From Brooklawnia sp963780175 (GTDB lineage: Bacteria; Actinomycetota; Actinomycetes; Propionibacteriales; Propionibacteriaceae), in the NCBI GenBank assembly GCA_963780175.1, contig CAWAAT010000004.1:1-64000 (forward strand): 64,000 bases of DNA, given 5' to 3'. Shown piece by piece: positions 25,615 through 34,904 of the stretch. A program made the translations under genes and the position numbers. Each line of letters begins with the position of its first letter. Within the stretch, counting starts at the first letter, position 1. The notes under the pieces are model-generated. The model saw only the letters and a list, made by a program, of their open reading frames with translations. It ran no database searches and had not been told where the DNA came from.

Positions 25615-27018
25615 ATGGACGATCGTCTTGCGCTGGTCACCGGCGCGTCAGGCTACATCGGCGGACAGTTGGTACCGGCCCTGCTGGACGCAGGGTGGCG
25701 GGTGCGCGTGCTAGCCAGGAATCCTGGACGGCTGCCGAGCGCCTGGCGGGAACAGGTTGAAGTGGTCAAGGGGGACGCCACCCGAGCCGAGGATTTGGCC
25801 GCCGCGCTGGCCGACGTCCGGTGCGCCTACTACTTGCTGCACTCGATGGACGGTCGAGGCGACTACCTCACTCGTGACCGTGACCTCGCCCAAGGCTTCG
25901 CCCGTGCCGCCCGGGAGGCAGGAATCGGCCGGATCGTCTACCTGAGCGGGTTACATCCCCGCGAGGGAGATCTGTCTGACCACATGCGGTCCCGGGTCGA
26001 GGTCGGCAACCTGCTGCTCGCCTCCGGCGTCCCGACCGCGGTCCTGCAGGCCGGTGTGGTGCTGGGCGCCGGATCGGCCTCCTTCGACATGCTGCGGCAT
26101 TTGACCGAGCGGCTGCCCGTCGCGGTCGCCCCGCGGTGGCTTGACAACCAGATCCAGCCGATCGCGATCGACGACGTCATCCACTACCTCGTCGCTGCGG
26201 CCGACCTGCCGCCCGACGTCAACCGCACGATCGACGTGGCCATGGACGAGGTACTCACCTACCGCGACATGATGATCCGTTACGCGCGGATCACTGGTTT
26301 GGGTCGACGCATCATCCTCACGATCCCGGTCCTCACCCCGGGCCTGGCCAGCCACTGGGTGGGGCTGGTGACCCCGGTGGTGGCCGGCGTCGCCCGCCCG
26401 CTGGTCGGCAGCCTCATCCATCACGCCGTCAAGCACTCGTTCGACGCGTCGAGTCTGCTGGGCGACCCGCCGGGCGGGCTGATGGGCTTTGACGAAGCCA
26501 TTCGAGTGGCCACCCGCGGACTTGAGCCTCGGCGTTGGCGCCACACCGCGTGGGGCGTGGGAGCAGGGATCCTGGCCACCGCGATCGCGGGTTCGGTGGC
26601 AACCAACCCACGCAGCACCTGGTACGCGACGCTGCGCAAACCCTTCTTCCAACCACCCGCCGCCGCCTTCCCGGTCGTGTGGACGGGCCTGTACGCCACC
26701 ATCTGGGCGGCGTCGACGGCGGCCATCTGCGAGTTGCGGGAGAAGGGCCGTGACAGCGAGGCGGATGGCTACTCCCGGGCGCTGGCTGCCAACCTGGTGC
26801 TCAATGCCGGCTGGAGCGCGGTCTTCTTCCGGGCACACCGTCCAGGCGCCGCCACCGCGGTGGCCACGCTGCTCGCGGCAAGCTCCGCCGACCTGGCCCG
26901 CCGTGCGGAGCCCGTGGGAAGCGGGAAGGCGGCTGCTCTTGGCGCCTACGCAGGCTGGTGCGCTTTCGCGACGGTGCTGAGCGGCACGATCGCAGGGCTC
27001 AACCGAAAGAACCGGTGA
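25615..27018 (+). CDS. NAD(P)-binding SDR fused to TspO/MBR domain
   Basis: A 467-residue two-domain protein. Residues 1-290 are an atypical short-chain dehydrogenase/NmrA-like domain with the nucleotide loop TGASGYIGG (about 9-17) and LHSMDGRGDY and YLSGLHP elements. Residues about 312-467 are a TspO/MBR domain with WYATLRKPFFQPP, FPVVWTGLYATIW and LNAGWSAVFF, all typical of tryptophan-rich sensory proteins that bind porphyrins and other ligands. ATG 25615 follows CGGAGGAACC. I infer a membrane-bound redox or ligand-sensing protein; no catalytic role is shown. It follows the CPBP gene closely and is followed by a channel-like gene. Confidence 0.88.
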   Translation: MDDRLALVTGASGYIGGQLVPALLDAGWRVRVLARNPGRLPSAWREQVEVVKGDATRAEDLAAALADVRCAYYLLHSMDGRGDYLTRDRDLAQGFARAAREAGIGRIVYLSGLHPREGDLSDHMRSRVEVGNLLLASGVPTAVLQAGVVLGAGSASFDMLRHLTERLPVAVAPRWLDNQIQPIAIDDVIHYLVAAADLPPDVNRTIDVAMDEVLTYRDMMIRYARITGLGRRIILTIPVLTPGLASHWVGLVTPVVAGVARPLVGSLIHHAVKHSFDASSLLGDPPGGLMGFDEAIRVATRGLEPRRWRHTAWGVGAGILATAIAGSVATNPRSTWYATLRKPFFQPPAAAFPVVWTGLYATIWAASTAAICELREKGRDSEADGYSRALAANLVLNAGWSAVFFRAHRPGAATAVATLLAASSADLARRAEPVGSGKAAALGAYAGWCAFATVLSGTIAGLNRKNR

Positions 27019-27052
27019 GCATCATCAGGAACTCGCCCCTTCGAGGGTCGAG

Positions 27053-27736
27053 GTGACGAAGATCTGGCCGGCGGCCAGGGACAACCCATGCGCCTTGCTG
27101 CTGATCGCCCAGTTGATCGGGATTGTGGTGTATCCCTTCCTGGAAACGAGCACCAGCAACCTGGCTGTCGAAATCGGCCTGCCGCTGTTCGGAATGCTGG
27201 TGCTGGTGCTCGCCCTGGCGGTCGTCCGCCGAAGCCCCTCGATGACCTGGCTGGGGGTGTTGATCGGCCTGCCCACCGCGACGCTGACCGTTCTCAATGT
27301 GTTGAACGGCGGTCATCCTTTGGTGCACTTCTGGTTCGACGCGACGCACATCGCCTTCTACGGCTACACGTTCATCGGGCTGCTGTTGTACATGTTCGCC
27401 GACGAGTTGGTGGGCGCCGACGAGATCTGGGCAATCGGTGCCACCTTCACCGTCGCGGTGTGGTTGTTCGCGTATGTCTACAGTCTGTGCCAGACCGTCG
27501 TGCCGGGTTCGTTCATGGCCGCCATCGAGCCCGGGGTACCCAGAACGTGGATGGAACTGCTGTTTCTCTCTTGCACCACGATGACCAGTACGGGGCTGTC
27601 CGACATTGTCCCTGTGAAGCCACATGCCCGCTCGCTGGTAATGCTTCAGCAGATCGCCGGCATGCTCTACCTCGCCGTGGTGGTGGCCAGAATCGTCGGG
27701 CTGACCATCCGGCGTCGCGAACCTGCAGCTAGCTGA
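27053..27736 (+). CDS. Putative ion-channel-like membrane protein
   Basis: A 227-residue protein with about five to six hydrophobic segments. Its C-terminal part resembles the pore module of two-TM potassium channels: a pore helix (TWMELLFLSCTTMTSTGLSDI, about 165-186) then a transmembrane helix. The selectivity filter would be TSTGLSDI in place of the usual T-x-G-Y-G-D, so ion specificity is doubtful. GTG 27053 is chosen with GAGGG upstream. It lies 34 bases after the SDR-TspO gene. I am confident of the membrane topology but not of the transport function. Confidence 0.6.
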   Translation: MTKIWPAARDNPCALLLIAQLIGIVVYPFLETSTSNLAVEIGLPLFGMLVLVLALAVVRRSPSMTWLGVLIGLPTATLTVLNVLNGGHPLVHFWFDATHIAFYGYTFIGLLLYMFADELVGADEIWAIGATFTVAVWLFAYVYSLCQTVVPGSFMAAIEPGVPRTWMELLFLSCTTMTSTGLSDIVPVKPHARSLVMLQQIAGMLYLAVVVARIVGLTIRRREPAAS

Positions 27737-27768
27737 CCGATGCCCTGGCAAGCCGAAAGTGGCCCGAA

Positions 27769-27786
27769 CCCGAGGGCGTCCTCGGG
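27769..27786 (+). terminator. Hairpin upstream of hisI
   Basis: CCCGAGG-GCGT-CCTCGGG, a perfect 7-bp stem, extended by outer GGCCC/GGGCC-type pairing. It could end the channel-gene transcript; no U-tract follows. Confidence 0.45.
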
Positions 27787-27835
27787 GCCAGTATGCTGAC
27801 GGCGTCCAGCCCCCCACTTCGTCGAAAGGCCTACC

Positions 27836-28228
27836 GTGCAAGCCCAGTTCCGTCCCGATTTCGAGAAGGCCGGAGGCCTGATCACCGCCGTCACTGTGGA
27901 CGCCGAGGGTGGCGAGGTGTTGATGGTGGCCTACATGAATGAGGAGGCCTTCGACCTGACGCTTCAGACCGGGAAGGTGCACTACTGGTCGCGCTCCCGC
28001 AGCAAGCTGTGGAAGAAGGGCGAGTCGTCGGGGAACATGCAGCAGCTCGTCGAGATGCGGGTCGACTGCGACCTGGACGCCGTCGTCGTCCGAGCGATCC
28101 AGGAGGGCCCGGCCTGTCACGAGGGCTACAAGAGCTGCTTCTTCCGCACCGTGGATGCTGACGGCGCGCTGCAGGTCAACGCCCCTCAACTGATGACTCC
28201 CGAGGCGATGTACGGAGCGACCAAGTGA
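27836..28228 (+). CDS. hisI: Phosphoribosyl-AMP cyclohydrolase
   Basis: Third step of histidine biosynthesis, opening the purine ring of phosphoribosyl-AMP. The metal-binding and active-site motifs are complete: YMNEEAF, HYWSRSRSKLWKKGESSGN, DCDLDAVVV and GPACHEGYKSCFFR. The 130-residue length is normal for the monofunctional enzyme. GTG 27836 has GAAAGG upstream. Its TGA stop overlaps the hisG ATG by one base, so the two are translationally coupled. A TATGCT box lies about 40 bases upstream. Confidence 0.95.
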   Translation: MQAQFRPDFEKAGGLITAVTVDAEGGEVLMVAYMNEEAFDLTLQTGKVHYWSRSRSKLWKKGESSGNMQQLVEMRVDCDLDAVVVRAIQEGPACHEGYKSCFFRTVDADGALQVNAPQLMTPEAMYGATK

Positions 28229-29103
28229 TGCCCGAGGCACGCCAGTTGAGGCTCGGACTGCCCAAGGGCAGCCTGCAGGGTGCCACCCAGGAGCTGTTCG
28301 GCAAGGCCGGGTTCCACATCACCATCACGTCGCGGGGCTACTACCCGACCATCGATGACCCTGAGATCTCGTGCCTGTTGATCCGGCCGCAGGAGGCGTC
28401 CCGGTTTGTCGAGAAGGGCCTGCTCGATCTGGCAGTCACCGGCTTCGACTGGATCCTGGGCCGGGACGTGGTGGAGGTCGCCGAACTGGAGTACTCGAAG
28501 GTGTCGCGGCGACCGGTTCGTTGGGTGGTGGCGGTCCCCGAGGACAGCCCGATCCGCACCGTCGCCGACCTGCAGGGCAAACGCATCGCGACCGAGGCCG
28601 TCGAGCTCACCGAGCGATTCCTGCTGGAGTACGGCATCGAAGCCGAGGTGGAGTTCAGCTGGGGCGCGACCGAGGTCAAGCCGCCCCACCTCGCCGACGC
28701 CATCGTCGAACTCACCGAGACGGGCTCCTCGCTGCGGGCGAACCGGCTTCGGATCGTGCACGAGATCTTGTCGTCGACGACGCGCCTGATCGCGTCCAGG
28801 CAGGCGATGGCCGACGAGTGGAAGAGCGCGAAGATCGGCGACATCGCCATGCTGCTGCGGGCCGCGCTGCTGGCTCAGGACAAGTCCGGGATCATGCTCA
28901 ACGTCCACGCCGACAACCTGGCCGCAGTCGAGGAGATCCTGCCGTCACTCAAGAGCCCCACCATCTCGCAACTGCAGTCGCCAGGTTGGTTCGCGGTGAA
29001 CACGATCGTCGACGCCCACCTTGTCAGGGACCTGATCCCTCGGCTCAAGGCGGCCGGCGCTGAGGACATCGTCGAACTGGCCCTGGCCAAGGTTGTCGAG
29101 TAG
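28228..29103 (+). CDS. hisG: ATP phosphoribosyltransferase (long form)
   Basis: First and feedback-regulated step of histidine synthesis. The 291 residues give the long form with a C-terminal regulatory domain (about 215-291). Visible signatures are LGLPKGSLQ at the N-terminus and LTETGSSLRANRLRIV in the phosphate-binding part. The sequence FSWGATEVKPP and the coupling to hisI rather than hisE look to me more like the HisG group of several non-actinobacterial phyla than the usual actinobacterial enzyme; this is from memory. GTG 28225 directly before ATG 28228 is an alternative start. Confidence 0.93.
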   Translation: MPEARQLRLGLPKGSLQGATQELFGKAGFHITITSRGYYPTIDDPEISCLLIRPQEASRFVEKGLLDLAVTGFDWILGRDVVEVAELEYSKVSRRPVRWVVAVPEDSPIRTVADLQGKRIATEAVELTERFLLEYGIEAEVEFSWGATEVKPPHLADAIVELTETGSSLRANRLRIVHEILSSTTRLIASRQAMADEWKSAKIGDIAMLLRAALLAQDKSGIMLNVHADNLAAVEEILPSLKSPTISQLQSPGWFAVNTIVDAHLVRDLIPRLKAAGAEDIVELALAKVVE

Positions 29104-29158
29104 TCGCTCCGCCGCGGCGCGCGCCGGAATTGTCAGACGCGGCCCATAGCCTGCGAAC

Positions 29159-30370
29159 ATGCGCATCCTGCACACCTCCGACTGGCACATCGGCCGAACG
29201 CTGCACGGCGTCGACCTCACCTCCGCCCACGAGGCCTTCTTCGATCATCTCGTCGAGACGGCCCGTCAGGAGCAGGTGGCTGCGGTGCTCGTTGCCGGCG
29301 ACGTGTACGACCGGGCGCTGCCGTGCGTCGAAGCCGTCAACCTGCTCGAGGACGTGTTGATGCGGCTGAGCGAAGTGACCCGAGTGGTGCTCACCCCGGG
29401 CAATCACGACTCCGCGACGCGGCTCGGGTTCGGCTCGGCGCTGTTCCGTGAGCACCTGAGCATCCGGTCCAGGGCCGCCGCGGCTGCGACTCCCGTCGTC
29501 ATCCCCGACTCGGATGGCGACGAGGGACTGTGGGTCTACGCCGTTCCCTACCTCGACCCCGACACCACCCGCTTCGAACTTGCCGAGCAGGACGCGGACG
29601 GGGCCCGCCAGCCGCTGGCTCGTTCGCACGAGGCGGTGATGACGCGGGTGATGCACCGCGTCGGCCATGACCTCACCCGACGTCGTGCCACCGCCAACCG
29701 TCGGGTTCCGGCGGCGATGATGTCGCACGCGTTCGTCGTGGGTGGCCTCGCCTGCGAATCGGAGCGGGACATCCGGATCGGCGGAGTCGACAGTGTGCCC
29801 GGCGCCGTCTTCGACTGCGACGGCGAGTCACTCGACTACGTGGCGCTGGGGCACCTGCACGGTCCACAACGGGTGGGTCTGGACGCCGATCACCGGCCAG
29901 TCATGCGCTACTCCGGCTCGCCGGTGGCCTTCTCGTTCTCCGAAATGCACCAGAAAAAGTCGACCACGCTGGTTGAGTTCGGCGACGACGGCGAGGTTGC
30001 TTCGGTTCGGTTGGTCGAGGCGCCGGTGCCCCGCAGGCTGTCCGAAGTGACCGGCGACCTCGAACAGGTGCTGGGACCGCGCTTCTCGTCCCAGCGCAAC
30101 GATTGGGTGCGCGTCACAGTCCGGCAGGACGTTCGCCCGAACGACCTTGTAACCACAGTGAAGAGGGCCTTTCCGCACGCCCTGGAGGTGCACTTCGAGC
30201 CGAGCGGCGGCATCCGGACCTTGTCGGGGTGGCAGACGAGGGGGGCTGACCCGCTCGACGTCATCAAGGAGTTCGTCGAGGAGGTCAGCAACACCCGCCC
30301 CGACAAGCCGGAGGAACTCGTCCTCCAGGAGGCCTATGAAGCCGTGCTGGCAGCAGAGCGGAGCCGGTGA
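29159..30370 (+). CDS. sbcD: Exonuclease subunit SbcD
   Basis: The Mre11-type nuclease of the SbcCD complex, which cuts hairpins and DNA ends. The phosphoesterase metal motifs are in order: TSDWHIGR, AGDVYDRA, TPGNHDSATR and a later ALGHLHG. The 403-residue length is normal. TAGCCT (29147-29152) lies six bases before the ATG and no Shine-Dalgarno is visible. The TGA overlaps the ATG of sbcC by one base, so the subunits are coupled. Confidence 0.96.
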   Translation: MRILHTSDWHIGRTLHGVDLTSAHEAFFDHLVETARQEQVAAVLVAGDVYDRALPCVEAVNLLEDVLMRLSEVTRVVLTPGNHDSATRLGFGSALFREHLSIRSRAAAAATPVVIPDSDGDEGLWVYAVPYLDPDTTRFELAEQDADGARQPLARSHEAVMTRVMHRVGHDLTRRRATANRRVPAAMMSHAFVVGGLACESERDIRIGGVDSVPGAVFDCDGESLDYVALGHLHGPQRVGLDADHRPVMRYSGSPVAFSFSEMHQKKSTTLVEFGDDGEVASVRLVEAPVPRRLSEVTGDLEQVLGPRFSSQRNDWVRVTVRQDVRPNDLVTTVKRAFPHALEVHFEPSGGIRTLSGWQTRGADPLDVIKEFVEEVSNTRPDKPEELVLQEAYEAVLAAERSR

Positions 30371-33300
30371 TGGAAATCGTCACGCTGGAATTCCAGGGCA
30401 TCGGTCCGTTCACCGACCGCCACTTCATCGATTTCCGCCAGATGGGGCGGGGCGGCCTATTCCTGCTCGAGGGCCCCACCGGCTCGGGCAAGACAACCAT
30501 CCTGGACGCCATCGTGTTCGCGCTGTACGGCGATGTGGCCGGCGTTGACTCCAGCAAGGCGCGCATCGTGTCATCCCTGCTCCGGCCAGACCGGGAACCG
30601 TTCGTGGAACTGGTCATCGACTCGCGTCGCGGACTGCTGCGGGTGCGTCGAACTCCCGAGTTCGAACGCCCGAAACTGCGCGGTAACGGCACCACAACAA
30701 GCAAGGCGAGCATCAAGCTCTGGAAGTTGTCCTCACCGGACGACGCCGGGGGCACACCGGTAAGCACCAGCATCGCCGAGGCCGATCAGGAGTTGCGGCA
30801 GGCCATCGGCCTGACGAAGCCCCAATTCACCCAGACGGTCCTGCTGCCGCAGGGCAGCTTCGCCACCTTCCTGCGAGCCAAACCCGAAGACCGACGAGCT
30901 GTCTTGCAGGACATCTTCGGCACCGAGCTCTATCAGCGGTTCGCCGACCAGCTTGCCGCCCAAGCCAAAGCGCACCGCGGCCAGATGGATCTCGTCTGCC
31001 AGAGCGTGTACGAGGTAGCCAGCAACTTCTGCCAAGTCGCCTGGTATGAGGACGCCCTCGAAGCCAGCGAGCCGATCGGTGAGCAGGTGGCCTTCGACAA
31101 CGCGCGGGACGCGATGGACCTTGACGCCCTGCTCGAGGGAGCACGAAAGCGCCGCGCCGCCCTTGCCGATCAGCTGACCGAGGCGGATCTTTCCGTGCAG
31201 GCCACCCGCGCCGTGCACCAGGCCGCCGACGATGCGCTCAGGGCCCTGGAGCACCGCAATAGGCTCATCGAGGAGCGCACCGCTCTCCTCCGGAGCCGGG
31301 AGGCACTCAGGGCCCGTGAATCCGAGGTCGGTCGCGACGAGGCTCGCCTCGCCGCGGCGGAGCGAGCCGAACACATCCGGCGTCCTGTGGCGAACCACGA
31401 GCAGGCTACGGGCGCCCATGAGAAGGCGTGCGCCGTTCTGCAGGGCGAAGTTGAGCGGGTGCGGCTCGGAGGAGACGCAGATCTGGTCAGCGTGGCGCTC
31501 TCACCCGACCTGCTTCGATCGCAGGCGGCCAGCGCGAGGTTGGAGGCCAGTCCGCTCGATCGTTTGGTTGATCTGGAGAAGGGTCTGACCGAACGCGCCA
31601 AGGCTCTGACGCGGCAGCGAGCGTCCCAGCTCGGCGAAGGCCGCCGCATCACCGAGGGGTTGCTTCTGGTCGAGGAGTCCCGAGTTCAAGCCCTCGCGCT
31701 CGGACAGCGACTGACCGAGTGCCAGACGGTGGCCGCGACCCTGGCGACGGCCGTCGAGGAGCGGTCGGCCGCGCTGCTTCGCCGGGATGCCGCTCGTGAC
31801 GTTGACCGGCTAGCGGCACTTCTGGGTGCGGCCCGCGCGGCCGAGCTGGACCTGAGCGCAGCACACGCCCAGGCAGTGGAGCGACACCGCGAGGCCCGGA
31901 TCGCCTGGCTCGGATCGCTCGCGGGTGAACTCGCAGCCGAACTGGTCGAGGGCCAGCCCTGCGCGGTCTGTGGCTCTCCTGCCCACCCCTCCCCCGCAAC
32001 CCAGGCGGCGGGGTTCGTCAGTCGCGACGAGGTTCAGCACCTGGCCGAGGCCATGGCGCAGGCAGCACGCCAGGCGGCGGATGCCCAGTCCCTCAGCGAC
32101 CGGCTCGCAGGTCAGCTCGAGCAGCAGGCCGCCCTGGCCGGTGGATTGACGCTTCCCGAGGCCGAGACCGATCTCATCGCTGCCGATACGCGTCGCGCGC
32201 AGGCCGAGCAGGCGTCCCACGAAGTCGCCACACTCCGAGACGAGATCGACGCCCTCACTACGCAGGCTCAGCAGACAGAACGCAGCCTTCTTGAGGCGCG
32301 GAGCGACCTGGCGACGCGGAACGGTCAGCTGCAGGAGACCGAACGGCAGCTCGTCAGCGATCAGACCGAGGTCGCGGCGCAGGCGGAGGGTTTCATGTCC
32401 GTCCACGAGCGCGTCGTGATGCTGCTGGCCAGGTCGGTCCAGGCCCAGTCGTTGGCGAACCTGGTGCAGTGCGTGGTGGACTCGGAGGCGGAACTGCACC
32501 GGTGTTCCTCCGATCTCACCGCTGTGCTCGCTGAGCGCGGCTTCGCGACGATAGAGGCGGCCAACGCCGCGCTGATGTCTGACGCCGAACGCGCCAAGGT
32601 GGCTGAGGCTGTGACCGGGCACCGAAAGAAGGTGGCATCGGTTGCGGACCAGTTGGCCGGCGAGCGCCTCGTCGGCGTCGCCGACGCCATCTGGCAGGAC
32701 CCCACTCCGGCCCGGCTCGCGCAGCGACTGGCCGACGAGGCGCAAAGGGGGGCCCAGACGCACGTCGGCCTGATCCAGGGGACGGTCAACGCCGTTTCCC
32801 AGGCGTCCGAGGACCTCAGGGAACGGATCGCCACCCTTCAGAGACTGCGCGATGAAGCAGGTCCTCTGCTGCGGATGGCGGCGCTGGCCAATGCACAGGA
32901 CGGCAACCTTCAAAGGGTGACGTTGCCGACCTACGTCCTGCTCCGCCGATTCGAGGAAGTCGTCGACCTGGCGAACGTTCGCCTTGACGCCATGACGGGC
33001 GGCCGCTATGAGTTGCGACGCACCGATGAGGCTGAGGGACGCAGCAGGAAACTCGGACTGGGTCTGGAGATCGTCGATCACCAGGCGCGAGACCAGGCCC
33101 GCGACCCGAAGACGTTGTCAGGCGGCGAGACATTCATGGCGTCCCTTGCCCTTGCCCTCGGGCTGGCTGACGCGGTGACCGCCGAGGCCGGTGGCATCGA
33201 ACTGCACACCCTGTTCGTTGACGAGGGCTTCGGTTCGCTGGACCCCGAGACCTTGGACGCGGTCATGAGACAGCTGTCAGCCCTGCGCGATGGTGGCCGA

Positions 33301-33414
33301 TCCGTTGGTGTGGTCAGTCACGTCGCGGAGATGAAGCTGCGAATCGCCGAGCGGATCTCGGTGGCACCTCGAGGTGACGGCACCTCGACGCTGACCTGCA
33401 GCACCGACGCCTGA
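30370..33414 (+). CDS. sbcC: SMC-like ATPase subunit SbcC
   Basis: The Rad50-type partner of SbcD. Walker A is GPTGSGKTTILDAI near residue 40. Two long coiled-coil arms flank a zinc hook CAVC (Cys531, Cys534 in QPCAVCGSPAHPS). The ABC signature is LSGGETFMASLALALG and Walker B is LFVDEGFGSLD. The 1014-residue length and all motifs are intact. It ends 40 bases from the convergent nitronate monooxygenase gene. Confidence 0.96.
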   Translation: MEIVTLEFQGIGPFTDRHFIDFRQMGRGGLFLLEGPTGSGKTTILDAIVFALYGDVAGVDSSKARIVSSLLRPDREPFVELVIDSRRGLLRVRRTPEFERPKLRGNGTTTSKASIKLWKLSSPDDAGGTPVSTSIAEADQELRQAIGLTKPQFTQTVLLPQGSFATFLRAKPEDRRAVLQDIFGTELYQRFADQLAAQAKAHRGQMDLVCQSVYEVASNFCQVAWYEDALEASEPIGEQVAFDNARDAMDLDALLEGARKRRAALADQLTEADLSVQATRAVHQAADDALRALEHRNRLIEERTALLRSREALRARESEVGRDEARLAAAERAEHIRRPVANHEQATGAHEKACAVLQGEVERVRLGGDADLVSVALSPDLLRSQAASARLEASPLDRLVDLEKGLTERAKALTRQRASQLGEGRRITEGLLLVEESRVQALALGQRLTECQTVAATLATAVEERSAALLRRDAARDVDRLAALLGAARAAELDLSAAHAQAVERHREARIAWLGSLAGELAAELVEGQPCAVCGSPAHPSPATQAAGFVSRDEVQHLAEAMAQAARQAADAQSLSDRLAGQLEQQAALAGGLTLPEAETDLIAADTRRAQAEQASHEVATLRDEIDALTTQAQQTERSLLEARSDLATRNGQLQETERQLVSDQTEVAAQAEGFMSVHERVVMLLARSVQAQSLANLVQCVVDSEAELHRCSSDLTAVLAERGFATIEAANAALMSDAERAKVAEAVTGHRKKVASVADQLAGERLVGVADAIWQDPTPARLAQRLADEAQRGAQTHVGLIQGTVNAVSQASEDLRERIATLQRLRDEAGPLLRMAALANAQDGNLQRVTLPTYVLLRRFEEVVDLANVRLDAMTGGRYELRRTDEAEGRSRKLGLGLEIVDHQARDQARDPKTLSGGETFMASLALALGLADAVTAEAGGIELHTLFVDEGFGSLDPETLDAVMRQLSALRDGGRSVGVVSHVAEMKLRIAERISVAPRGDGTSTLTCSTDA

Positions 33415-33454
33415 GCCTTTGCAGGGTGCCGGCACCGAACTCGGGCCGGGCAGG

Positions 33455-34900
33455 TCAGGACAGGTGACTCATCAGCCAGTTGACTGCCTCGACCGCGGTC
33501 CAGCCATCCGGATGCGTGGACAGGAGTTGCTGAGGGCCCGAGATGTCCTGGCCCAGGGTCAGGGCGGGAGTCTCGACATACCCGTCCTTGCGCACCTGAC
33601 CAAGGCCTACGTCTGCCAGCAGCGTATTGCACAGGCACATCCGGCCGACAGTGTCGGCGGCGTCGCCACCCTTCTTGACATACATGTGCACCGGCTCGGA
33701 GGCGCAACGATAGGTCAGTTTCCCATCCTCGCGCTCGACAGGTGTACGCAGGTACCCCAAGTCACAGATGCGCTCGCGCGCCGCGTAAACGGCCGGATCC
33801 GCGAGGGTGTCCCCCAGATTGGCGATCTTGAACGGGAACCCGGTGGGCGACGCCCGCGGGTCGTTCCGCACGGTGAGGGTGCCCTGCTTGAGGTTCCGTA
33901 GCAGTCTGGCCCTCAGGTCGGGACGCAACCCCGACTCCTCGGCGAAGGCGAACAACGTGCCCACCTGCACTCCCTCGGCACCGGCGGCGACGGCTTGCGC
34001 AACCCGGTCGGGCGTCCCGTACCCTCCTGCCAGCCAGAATGGCAGGCCCACGGCGGCCACAGCGGCGATGTCCGCCTCGTCCTTCGCCCCGTAGATGGGC
34101 TGCCCAGCTGCGTCCAGGGTCATTTTGCCGCGCGGCGGAGCGCTATGGCCGCCAGCCACCGGACCCTCAACCACGAAACCATCCGGACGGATGTCCGCGC
34201 TGCGATTGAGGAAACCGGCCAGGACGTGCAGCGAGATGATCGCCAGGAACTGCGGGCGCCGCATTGCCGGCAACTCGTCGCCGAGCACCTCGACGGGGTC
34301 AAGAGACGCGATGTGAGTGCGCGTGGCGTCGATCACGTCCATCGTGAGATGACCAGGACGCCCCGCAGCGAAGTCACGCAACAACTGCGGCATCTCGCGC
34401 GGAATCCCTGCGCCCATCAGCACGTAGTCGACGCCGGCGAGCATCGCGCCCAGCACGGCTGTCAGAGTCGCAGCCTGAATCTTCTCGAGGAGGTTGATGC
34501 CCACTACCCCCTCGTGTCCCTCCTTGGCGAGCCATACCTCGGCGAAGTTGCTGACCACCGCCAACTCGATGGCTGCTCGGCCCGGATGGACACCCAGGGT
34601 CGGGTGGGGGCGATACGGCGCACCGCCGCGACCTCCCTCACGGAAGTACTTGTCGAGCACACTCGTGGCCATGGCACGGGCGGGGAAGTGCTCCAGAGCC
34701 CGCCGATAATGGCCGCCCTCATCGCCGTCCTGCAGCCGCCTGGCCACCACCCCGTCCAGAGCCGTTCCGGAGACAACGCCGAGTTGCCCTGAGCTGGCGA
34801 CTTCACGGGCGAGGCGCCATCCAGAGACAGCGACGCCCATGCCGCCCTGAATGATGGTGGGGCGGGTTCGCTCGGCCGTCTCAGCCGCTGCTGCAGTCAT
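33455..34900 (-). CDS. Nitronate monooxygenase family protein
   Basis: A 481-residue FMN-dependent TIM-barrel protein of the nitronate monooxygenase/2-nitropropane dioxygenase family. The N-terminal IIQGGMGVAVSGWRLAREV is typical, and the FMN phosphate site is in GGYGTPDRVAQAVAAGAEGVQVGT. It is longer than the minimal enzyme; the C-terminal part contains CLCNTLLADVGLGQ, seen in a subgroup of unknown substrate. A perfect 14-base palindrome overlaps its putative -10 box, so it is probably repressor-controlled. The repressor is not in the immediate neighbourhood. Confidence 0.85.
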   Translation of the reverse strand: MTAAAAETAERTRPTIIQGGMGVAVSGWRLAREVASSGQLGVVSGTALDGVVARRLQDGDEGGHYRRALEHFPARAMATSVLDKYFREGGRGGAPYRPHPTLGVHPGRAAIELAVVSNFAEVWLAKEGHEGVVGINLLEKIQAATLTAVLGAMLAGVDYVLMGAGIPREMPQLLRDFAAGRPGHLTMDVIDATRTHIASLDPVEVLGDELPAMRRPQFLAIISLHVLAGFLNRSADIRPDGFVVEGPVAGGHSAPPRGKMTLDAAGQPIYGAKDEADIAAVAAVGLPFWLAGGYGTPDRVAQAVAAGAEGVQVGTLFAFAEESGLRPDLRARLLRNLKQGTLTVRNDPRASPTGFPFKIANLGDTLADPAVYAARERICDLGYLRTPVEREDGKLTYRCASEPVHMYVKKGGDAADTVGRMCLCNTLLADVGLGQVRKDGYVETPALTLGQDISGPQQLLSTHPDGWTAVEAVNWLMSHLS

Positions 34901-34904
34901 GAAC

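Noticed and set aside
31810..33081. Open frame opposite sbcC
   Set aside because: Antisense to the coiled-coil and ATPase part of SbcC; no support.
33425..33436. GGTGCCGGCACC palindrome after sbcC as a terminator
   Set aside because: It is a perfect palindrome without a loop or U-tract, so hairpin formation in RNA is doubtful.
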